In this document: piece after piece, positions 49,801 through 57,906 of the stretch | Numbering within the stretch: position 1 is the first letter of the stretch | Layout: each line of letters starts with the position of its first letter | Source: Pelargonium cotyledonis | Taxonomy: Eukaryota; Streptophyta; Magnoliopsida; Geraniales; Geraniaceae | Length of the DNA stretch: 57,906 nt | NCBI GenBank assembly: GCA_036897625.1 | Contig: JAYMTA010000041.1 | Location: 1-57,906, forward strand | Reading direction: 5' to 3' | The notes under the pieces: model-generated | The model's input: the letters and a program-made list of their open reading frames with translations, nothing else | What the model was told of the DNA's origin: nothing | The model's database searches: none | Translations under genes and position numbers: made by a program

Positions 49801-52465
49801 TATTCTCGGGAATTTGGTATATCTATCGGGAATATCAACAATGCACTAAGAACAAAGAGGCTTCTACTTCAGTAGGTGCGCAAGAATTCTTTACAATTTG
49901 TTAAGGGAAGTATAGAGTTGCCCTGTATTTCTGCCAGAAAAGAGAACCCCCTAGCTAACTTCGGAGCCAAATACCAAAAAACTCTAAATTGAGTCCTTAT
50001 TTACCCGGGATTTAGCTCGCATTATACCAGATAAAGGAGTTTAGAAAGTACTTTTTTATAAAGCTGCTGTTAGAACCCACAAGCTGAGGGTTAAAGATGT
50101 CCTCGAGAGTTACTCCAACACTACACAGCGTTTAGATCCCATTTACGAGAGTTTGCTTTTTGCGGAATATACTCTCCCAGGGAGCTGGGTTATGTATTTG
50201 AAACTTGTCTATTGTTATGTTTTATTTCTTCTAATACTATTAATAATGTAATGTTAGAAAGATTCTTCTGTATTATACCTTATTATACCTTAGATTCATA
50301 CTATATTGGAGTTTTGAAGGATATTTTTAAGTATTTTATCTAAACTAAATCTTTACTTATCTCGAAAAGGGCTTCGCAGGAGCAGTATAAATATAATTCT
50401 TCTTGGGAAAGCTTAGAATGGAAATGGATTAGAAGCTGAATTCTGGTTGAGTATAGTAATGCACTTAATAGAAATATTCAGAGTAGATTACCCTTGTACA
50501 AGAGCAGAGCGCTCAAAAATACTTATATCGATCCCCAAGTTACACCCAATTTAACTAGAGGGAGGGTTACTTAAAGAAATTCCTGACACAATTAAAATCC
50601 TATTTACCTAAACTTTAGAGTACTCCTTAAAAGCTGCACATTCCTCTAGAATCTTCAAGCAGATAACTACGAGGAACAGAAACTCTAGAAATTAAGAAGT
50701 TTTACAGCCTCTCATAAATTATTTAAAGTCAAACCTGGCTAGGGAAAGAAACTCTCCTCAAACTCCCTTTAATAGTTAGACAGCTTTAAAGCCTCTTTTT
50801 TATAAACAAGCTAATTAGATACAATATATTTGTTATACAGTAGTTAGGACTCTCCCCTTGAGTTCTCGTAGATTTTTATACTTCTATTTATTTACGTCCT
50901 ATATACGTATTACTGGAGTTTATAGCTATGGAATGCTTTTGTTCAAAACCTCCTTGCTGTGCGCTTATATCTTACTCCCTATCAAAAATACCTAGAGATT
51001 CCTTTTGAGCAGGCTTCCTGAAAATCTTTTAGTAGCTCTAAATGACAGAATTTGTTTATTTTCCTACATCTCAGCACATGAATCCATATCCTGTGTTTAA
51101 GTAATTAGCTTTATTCTTTAATTGCATAAAAATAGATCAAGGTGGGCCGGATGAGGGGAAAGTCTTACGACAATCTAGCCAGCTGTCTTGGACTCCTTTT
51201 ACAATACCCAGTTATGTTTATTAAATTGTCGAGGAGAGAGGTACATAGTGATTACTAATAGTAGTTATAGCCCGGTCTCTCAAAATCTTATTCTAGGCTG
51301 AAATTAATCTACAGGATTAGGGCATTCGTCGTTTTAATAAGTAATTTTCCAGGATATCCCTACACATTTATTAAGTATTAAGGTATAAACTCTGATGTAT
51401 TCATGAATTTTATTATGTCAAATTGGGACTGCCTTTTCTGTCTTAGCGATTCCTTTTTAGTTTTCAATTAGGGTTCACAATAATAGCGACTATTCTCTGT
51501 GTATTATATAGGATAAAAATCAACCTAGAAAGAAAATAAAGAATACCATATTGATAAAACAAAGCGGTATAAGGAATCCCCCTGAGTGAAGCTTACATAC
51601 TTTAAGGTAAACCCGATGACGGAATTCTTCTAAAACGGCTAAAGAAAAACTTTTTAGTTAAGGTAAGAGTTTAAAAAGAGCATCCACCTGTTATAGGTCA
51701 CGCAATAAACCTTCTTGAAAATGCCATACTCAAAGTTTATAGTACTTTAATAAGATAAAATTTTTATATAAGTTTAAAACCGAATTACACAAGCCTTTTA
51801 CGCTGCCATTTCGCTGAGTATTTATGGAACTCTATAAAGCAGGGAGAGGGACCAGACCTGGAAGCGGGTGTCATAACAAAGGTCGATTCTTCTCTTATTT
51901 AGACGGATTCCCACATAGCTCTTTTATAGAACTCTAGCTCTAGTAAACAATCTCTTTTCGATCAATCTTATATTCAGTATCTTGTTTTCTCTTAGTCAAT
52001 TAGTCAATCTCTCTTTTTAGATTCTCGTTAGTATATAATGTTATATAAATAAAGAAATTATTGACACTTTTCTAAGAAATTAATTAATGGTATTTAGCCA
52101 AGCGGGGCTTCTTGTAAGAACTTTACTCTCTTTCTTATATACTTTGCTTTGATAATAGTAATGTAATTTTCATAATATTGAAGATTTTAGCTCTAAAAAC
52201 CTATACTAAACCACCGAGGTAACACTTTGCAGCGGAAAGCTTATCCACGGATACCGTAAGAATTTCTTGGACACTTGTAATAAAAGGGGTAGCCCCATAT
52301 CAGATAGACACGTGTTGAGTGCCGTTTTTTTGATAGTGTATGGTTAGTGTTTCTGAGTTTTGGATTATCTACTAATTACTCCATGCAGTACACACTTATC
52401 ATAAACAGGAGTCTTCCGTCCGGACAAGTTTAAAAGGGATACTTTAGGGGTATAGAAGAAAGACT
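43815..52465. other. unassigned AT-rich sequence
   Basis: Only short open frames occur, of which 46463-46789 and 49681-49875 are the least random-looking but have no recognised family. A nine-base tandem duplication lies at 46810-46827 and a ten-base one at 50271-50290. A T-arm-like motif is at 46640-46650. Nothing else was assigned. Confidence 0.55.
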
Positions 52466-52469
52466 TTTG

Positions 52470-52545
52470 AAATATTACGAGACTTGAACCCGTGCTACTC
52501 ATGCAATTAAATCTATGACCTACTTTGTGCTGTTAAAAGAAGTGT
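52470..52545 (-). pseudogene. tRNA-like relic with an intact T-arm only
   Basis: On the minus strand 52493-52477 reads ACGGG-TTCAAGT-CTCGT, a fully paired five-base T-stem with a canonical seven-base T-loop. Upstream sequence as far as about 52545 gives no convincing anticodon arm, D-arm or matching acceptor strand. The amino-acid identity is therefore unknown. It may be a tRNA fossil or a tRNA-like hairpin used in RNA processing. Confidence 0.35.
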
Positions 52546-52549
52546 CCAC

Positions 52550-54275
52550 AATAAATATTACTTTAACAAAGCTTCTCTATCTAGGCAATTTGACTAGGTC
52601 CAGATAACGCGAACCCCCACTATTTTTAATTCTAGTTTTGACTTATTAAATTAACTAAGGCAATCCCCTAAGAGTCTAGTAGGAAAAACCCCCCTCAAAA
52701 TGAGTCCTAAGGCGATTAATAGCGCATATAAACCCTTGTTTTAAGGTACTAATTTCAAGTTAAACAAGTCCCTTTTTAGAAGCCTACGCAAGCGCCGGTT
52801 TTAGTCAATAGCTAACGAATACCCATGTGCTAGACTCGCTTACTAATTTCTTTTTTAGGTTACTCTAAATTTCGAAAATAAGGAATATATACCCTGCAGT
52901 TCTGTTACAGTCAGGTAGAATAACTATACGATATATTATTAAGGCTTACTCCTTTGCTCTGTAAGGTCTTTTTCTTAGAGGTTAGCCTTAAACTATACAG
53001 GATTTCTCTAAGTTAAGTAAGTCTACTAAAAAAAGTCTAGCTGCTTGATAGGTTGTAAGAATTGAAGGAAAGCAAGAGTAAGTACAATCAAGACAGGCAG
53101 GACCCCTAGAAAGCTGACGGGATACAGAGTTCGGGTCTAGCTAAAGCCAAAGAATTTGTTTTCAGTAAAGACTAAAGTATAAAAGTAAAGGCAGTTTTTC
53201 TTACCGATCCAGTCAATTTCTATTTAGGAATTCTTCTTTTTATTTTATGTACCCCACTTTTCATCTTACAAGACCTATAAATACACTAAAGAAATCGAAG
53301 TAATTTTTTCTTACTAAAAACCTTTCTCTAGAATCACAACAGGTTAAAGTCTTTATCTATCTGTTTTCCTGCTGTTTTGTATGTCTCTATCTTACCCGCT
53401 GTTTTACTAAAGAAACGGGAGGCTGGGGGGCTCCTAAGTATATTAAAAACAAGCCAAGTTTCTCATTCAGGATGTAAATCTAGTGTAAATTTGAGGAATA
53501 AAATTAATATCGAATTAAAACAACTAAAAGATGCCTTGTAAGCAGCTGGAAAAATACAGCGGAGAATTCTTGTATTTTTGTAGTTCTCGAGAATATAAAT
53601 ATAGGCTCAAATATAGCAGACAGGCAAAGAACCCCTTTAAGCCCTATTAAGTAGATAGGGATAAGCGTTACCCTATATTTGATTATTTCCTGATTTATAT
53701 ATATGAAAAGTTGGTTATACCAGTAAGTCTATTTTGATAGGTTTTCCTTCATTTGGTTGAGGTGGGTTTACTAGTTATGTCTTTCATTTAAGTAATTTCA
53801 GTATCGATAAAAGCCTTAATTATCGAATCCGGAATTCAGGAGGTTAAAAGTTCTATTCCTTCATTCAATATTTATGTGATTGGACAAAAAGAACTTAGTA
53901 AAAAAGAGGGTCTCGGTCAAAGGTTCTATAGGTATCCGAGGCCTTATATTTCATTGAATAGAAGCTTGAGCTCAGAAAGAGGGTAAAGAACCCCTTAGTC
54001 GGAGACGAGAAAAACCTGAAATAACTTACTCGTACAATTGAGCTTTCACGGAGGACCTTATATCTCTAATACGCAACGGAAATGCATTTCTAAAAGTAGG
54101 CTCCTTTTATTTAGCTACCAGTAGAGATGTTAGGGCTTTCATTGGTATAAATTTTGTATTAGACTTCTAAGAGTATAAGAGAAGAGTCTTTCTCAGATCT
54201 ACTAAAACGGTGTATTAAAAGTCCCTTTTTATCTTACATAGTAAAGGTAAGATAAAAGCCAGTCTTTTCTATCGA
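52550..54275. other. unassigned AT-rich sequence
   Basis: I see no gene, repeat or RNA structure that can be supported between the tRNA-like relic and tRNA-Asp. Confidence 0.55.
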
Positions 54276-54279
54276 TCTC

Positions 54280-54352
54280 GGGACTGATGGGACTTGAACC
54301 CACAACTTCTGCCTTGACAGGGCAGTGCTCTAACCGATTGAACTACAATCCC
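54280..54352 (-). tRNA. trnD(guc): tRNA-Asp (anticodon GUC), intact
   Basis: This is an intact 73-nt cloverleaf on the minus strand starting at 54352. The acceptor pairs GGGATTG with CAGTCCC, including one T-G pair. The D-arm is GTTC-AATCGGTTA-GAGC. The anticodon arm is CTGCC-CTGTCAA-GGCAG, giving anticodon GTC. The T-arm is GTGGG-TTCAAGT-CCCAT. The discriminator is G, as expected for bacterial-type tRNA-Asp. No CCA is encoded. The body is very close to tRNA-Asp of bacteria, plastids and plant mitochondria, so it does not by itself tell the organelle. A possible LSU rRNA relic on the same strand lies just upstream of its 5' end (54400-54530). All helices are fully paired, so it is probably functional. 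Confidence 0.95.
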
Positions 54353-54399
54353 AAAAGGCGTATGATTATAATACGGAATACACCCACTTCCTAACCCAA

Positions 54400-54530
54400 A
54401 CCGAGCAAAAATCTCCTTACGCAGACTCATGCCGAACTGTCGCATGATCCCACTACGAAGCCTTCTTGTCTAGATCCGAATTTTGCTTACAAATACAACC
54501 TTCATTACCTAAGTTATTTTCATTTTTTGG
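54400..54530 (-). rRNA. possible LSU rRNA domain V relic upstream of tRNA-Asp
   Basis: The minus strand contains GACAGTTCGG (plus coordinates 54432-54441), identical to the 23S segment that follows AACGTCGTGA. It is followed by AGTCTGCGTAAGGAGATTTT, which resembles CTATCTGCCGTGGGCGTAGGAGATTT. Upstream, GAAGGTT and GGCTTCGTAG fit loosely. The next universal element, the sarcin-ricin loop, is not recognisable before tRNA-Asp begins at 54352. This could be a second LSU copy whose 3' part was replaced. Confidence is limited because only one exact 10-mer anchors the match. Confidence 0.35.
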
Positions 54531-54559
54531 TTAAATTGAGGGAGATATTTACTTCTGCT

Positions 54560-54655
54560 TCAAGGAGGGGGTGACCTTAAAAAAAGCATAACTACGAGAG
54601 AACCCTTAACTATAGAATAAAAGCACTAGCGGATCTCTCTCAAGAACTTCAGAAA
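54560..54655 (+). rRNA. possible LSU rRNA 3'-end scrap (domain VI)
   Basis: ACTACGAGAGAACC at 54591-54604 resembles the sarcin-ricin loop AGTACGAGAGGACC. AAAGCACTAGCGG at 54620-54632 and CTCAAGAACTTC at 54639-54650 resemble the AAAGCATCTAAGCGG...CTCAAGAT stretch near the 23S 3' end. The spacing is about 100 nt too short. It lies on the strand opposite to the neighbouring 54400-54530 segment. It may be chance similarity. Confidence 0.25.
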
Positions 54656-54659
54656 ATCT

Positions 54660-57550
54660 AGTATAATCCAATAAGGAACAACGCTTTTGTAGTAGGGACC
54701 CTTTTTTTCTTAAAGAAGACCTTCTTTTTCGAACTTACTCTCGCTAAGAGTTGATTAGAATAAAGGGTTCCGTGTAAGGATCGGATTAGAGCGCTAGAGG
54801 GTACTTACTTTTCAAAGTACTCGGTTATGCTTAGTAAATCTTGCTTTGATGTGTGCCCCTGAACAATGTCTAATTAACTGATAAATTAAGCACTACTTTT
54901 CTTATTAATTTCATACCAATATCAGCTAGCGCGCCCCCTTTTATTTACTTTTTTTTAATGGATATATGGATGGTATTTATCAGTTATTCTTTATTAGGAA
55001 TGCCACAACTAATTTAGAGCCGAGTCCTGTTGTACTATTAGTCAAGGAAAACGCTTAACTATAATAATTAATAATTAGGTGTTGATATATAGAAAAAATT
55101 TAGACTCTTAGTAATCTAAGAAAAACCTCTTCTTCTAGTACTAAAAGACCGCAATTGGCTATTTTGAGTGTCCCTTCGTGCTTTTCTAATTAGAGGGAAT
55201 TCTTAAACTGGCTTGGGCAAAACAGGATCAAAAAGGAGATTAAGTATAATAAGGGTTTTTAAACAAAGTCAAAGTCGTTGTATAGGTTTGTCTTACTTTC
55301 CTAGTTACTCTAAATCCGACTAAATGCTGGATGTTATAGGTTTCTGATGGAAGGGTAACTTTAACTTTTTTTGTTACCCCGGGCGACCCTAATGGGTAGA
55401 ATCTCGTTTATTACACAGGATTACAAGTTTTCGGAGGAATTTACAATGCAAACTGACGAATTTAATTTAGTTTTTAACTAATGAAGAGTCCTAGAGTCAA
55501 GAGCATTCATATAATACTCAATTTTTGTGTGGAACTTTGATTATATAATTAGCAGGTTCTAAATCGGTTTAAAAAATAAGGAAATTAAGTATGGTGCCCG
55601 CTGGCTGGGGATCGCTGAATACTTTTATCTTGGGAATTTTTTGTAGTAAATAGAAGTTGTAACACTTTATCGAAAAGCTTCTAATCTTGGAAAAGATATA
55701 ACTCAAATAATAGGGATATTCCTATCCTTACTCTTTAAATTGTTTTCTCATTACATTATGGGTAACCGGTGTAAGAATTAAAAACAAACCCTTTTTGGTT
55801 CTGCCTTAGCTTTATAATATATTTCTTAGCTAGCTTTATACAGAGAATCTCCTGACTTAGCCAGGTATGTAAATAGGGATTATATCCAATACCTAAATAA
55901 CTTTGTCTTTAACAATTAACAAACGTCACATAGATAGGTTTTCAGGAAGTTCTTCCTCGACTAGGATACTAGTGAAAAAAAAAAATTCTTAAATAGGGAG
56001 TGAAATAGATCGCCTGAAATCGAAAACCCTGGATAAGGCAAGTGTTACCGATAAGAATCCAAGGCGAGATGTTGGGAATTCGCAAGGGGAGGGTTCACCC
56101 GCGGGCTCTAACATGCATACATCTGTAACAAGAGTCACGTTTTTAAGAGCATTAACACTAGAATATTCCCTACCTTGATAAATTAGTGAGATCTTACCCC
56201 CTAAGTTTTAACTATGGTAAAAAATAGCCTAAGACAAAGAGAAAACGAGAGCAACTTACTTAGCTCTCTATCTCCTTATTTCAAGAATCGCTTAAACAGC
56301 GTAAATTTAAATAACACACAGTCCTTCATTTACTTACTGGAAACTCCTTACTTTACCCTTTTGACTTCTTTCTAGATCAGGGACTTCCTTATTTAGTTAG
56401 AACCCCTCTTGAAGCATTTAGACTAAGTCGTCTATAGTCTCTTCCTTTTTGGTTGTAACCTCTTACAAAGACGGGACCCTTAGCCCTGATAAAGTACAGG
56501 AATATACCTTTTAGTAAGTCCTTTAATGTCCTACTGAGAGATCCAGTTATCTAGCAAAACCCTTTAGAATATAGATAGGGAAGAAACACTTAATTAGCAA
56601 GAGAAGAGAGTCAATATTGCTCTTATACGTAGGATTTTTAGTATACCCTATACTTTATTATAAGTACCCAACCTTATACATACAATCAAGTTATACCTTA
56701 TACAGAACCCTTTCTTTTTTCCACAAAGATTTATAGAATTGATTTAGTATTTAAGAAGCCCTTATGTCAAAAATATAAGAGCAGGCGGGTATCAAACAAG
56801 TTGCACAAGGACCTAAATAGTAACAGAAAACTCTATTCTAAGACACTAAAAGTTTGAATTTCTTTATATCTGAACTAGACTCTTCGTACTTTACGTTGCC
56901 TATATTAGGAGCTGCTTTTTCATAGAAAAGATTCCCTCTTTATACCCGCGCTAGTAAAAAAGTCTATTTGAAACTAAGTAAATTTCGAAGAACTCCCTAT
57001 ACTGCTAAAGAATTCCAAGGACTTTTTCCGGACTAGGCCCCTTCCTACAACTAAAAGAAAACCTGGTATTAGAAATATTAAACTTCTTTTAGCAAACCTT
57101 ATAGAACTTCAGTGTAATTTATTATATCATTTATATGAACTTACGAAAACCGCTTTCCCTTTGACTGGGATTGCCTTGTCCTGGAAAATTCTGAGATTAG
57201 AGATATAACCGAGCAAGAAATTTTAACCCTGTAAGTGCTGTTCGTTGACTTTTGTAACTAAACTCCCTTTTATAATATAATTCCCGGTATTTGGCCGAAT
57301 TTAGTGTAAGTGGGGGAAACAGTTAAGGTTTATAGTCATTCTCAGATATTTCAGGTTTTTAGGTCTATTTGATAAGGGGTTTTGACTCTGCTTCTGCTTG
57401 TTTTATAGTATCCAGGAAAGACTGAGAATAAGAAAAATGTAACTAAAAAGACTTACCTAATTGCCTTGTACCTCCTGCTATTGCTTGGAAAATAGGCAGC
57501 TTATGTATAAAAACGCTTCTGCTAAGCGTGTGCTTATATCAAAGGAGAAC
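54660..57550. other. unassigned AT-rich sequence
   Basis: No supported feature was found. Stops are dense in all frames and no landmark of rRNA or tRNA was found beyond short chance-level words. Confidence 0.55.
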
Positions 57551-57551
57551 C

Positions 57552-57595
57552 AGAAATTCTAGGTAGCGAAATAACCAAGATTCCACAGATCCGAA
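57552..57595 (+). rRNA. possible LSU rRNA domain IV scrap
   Basis: AGGTAGCGAAAT at 57561-57572 is identical to twelve bases of the universal 23S segment TCCTAAGGTAGCGAAATTCC (E. coli about 1955-1965), preceded by TTCT. The flanking ACTATAACGGTCC and TTGTCGGG parts are not present. By composition a 12-mer like this is unlikely by chance, but one short match cannot prove a relic. Confidence 0.25.
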
Positions 57596-57906
57596 TAAGA
57601 GACTAAAACCAGGAAAGTCGGTATAAAAAATCCCCCATTTATAGAGCAAAGAGTTTTAGGAGAGTAATAAAAAAGAAAAAAGTAGCCCCTCACTTAACTG
57701 GAAACTTCCTGGATTAAATTAAAACGGACATAGTTTGGGCTTTAGTATATCTTTCCTATTCTGGATATATAAAGTCATAAACAAATAAAACAAAAAATAT
57801 AGAGTGTTCACCGAACTTGTATGCTTGAGCAAGGTATAGAAGCGAGATTGCTAAACAAGTGACATCTTTGTAATTGTGGAGTTCGCAGGGGTTTAAAAAA
57901 TGCTAG

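Noticed and set aside
49681-49875. 64-codon frame whose end (SREFGISIGNINNALRTKR) resembles a helix-turn-helix tail of intron endonucleases
   Set aside because: It is too short and there is no GIY-YIG or LAGLIDADG motif or intron core beside it. The similarity is impressionistic.

Overview
This window looks like part of a large, AT-rich organelle genome, most probably mitochondrial. Both intact tRNA genes are of bacterial/organellar type: tRNA-Ile(CAU) at 17098-17170 and tRNA-Asp(GUC) at 54280-54352, both on the minus strand. Two decayed tRNA-Lys copies resemble the tRNA-Lys(UUU) of plant-type mitochondrial genomes. The rRNA-like segments are bacterial in layout. The base composition looks close to one third G+C by eye. 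I cannot name the organism.

No protein gene can be supported. The longest open frame is 115 codons (43462-43809), about what chance gives in 58 kb of this composition. I found no coding introns, transposases or CRISPR arrays. The dominant content is decayed organellar gene copies in a sea of unexplained sequence. A small-subunit rRNA-like tract (about 8105-9190, plus) keeps eleven bacterial 16S landmarks in order and near natural spacing, although many universally conserved bases are changed. A second, independently altered SSU segment lies at about 41345-42105, with its best-kept core at 41533-41584. LSU rRNA peptidyl-transferase-centre sequence is recognisable at about 3155-3495 (plus) and, less surely, at 54400-54530 (minus). 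Weaker LSU scraps occur at 361-410, 54560-54655 and 57552-57595. tRNA relics lie at 1171-1230 and 41273-41333 (Lys), 12345-12418 (elongator Met-like) and 52470-52545.

Layout. 1-3.15 kb: one tRNA-Lys relic, otherwise unassigned. 3.15-3.5 kb: LSU relic. 3.5-8.1 kb: unassigned. 8.1-9.2 kb: SSU relic 1. 9.2-20.5 kb: tRNA-Met-like relic, tRNA-Ile, otherwise unassigned. 20.5-33.7 kb: a distinct zone of old dispersed repeats with shared 13-16-mers, ending in a 29-bp tandem array. 33.7-41.2 kb: unassigned. 41.2-42.1 kb: tRNA-Lys relic and SSU relic 2. 42.1-54.2 kb: one small open frame and a tRNA relic. 54.2-54.7 kb: tRNA-Asp and LSU scraps. 54.7-57.9 kb: mostly unassigned.

The working model is an expanded mitochondrial genome, or one of its chromosomes, that repeatedly gains gene copies and lets them drift. 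Short palindromes and short tandem duplications accumulate, and only two tRNA genes here are visibly under selection. The alternative is that the rRNA segments are working but extremely divergent and fragmented genes. Sequence reading alone cannot exclude this. All rRNA alignments were made by eye against remembered bacterial landmarks, so the weaker ones may be over-fitted.
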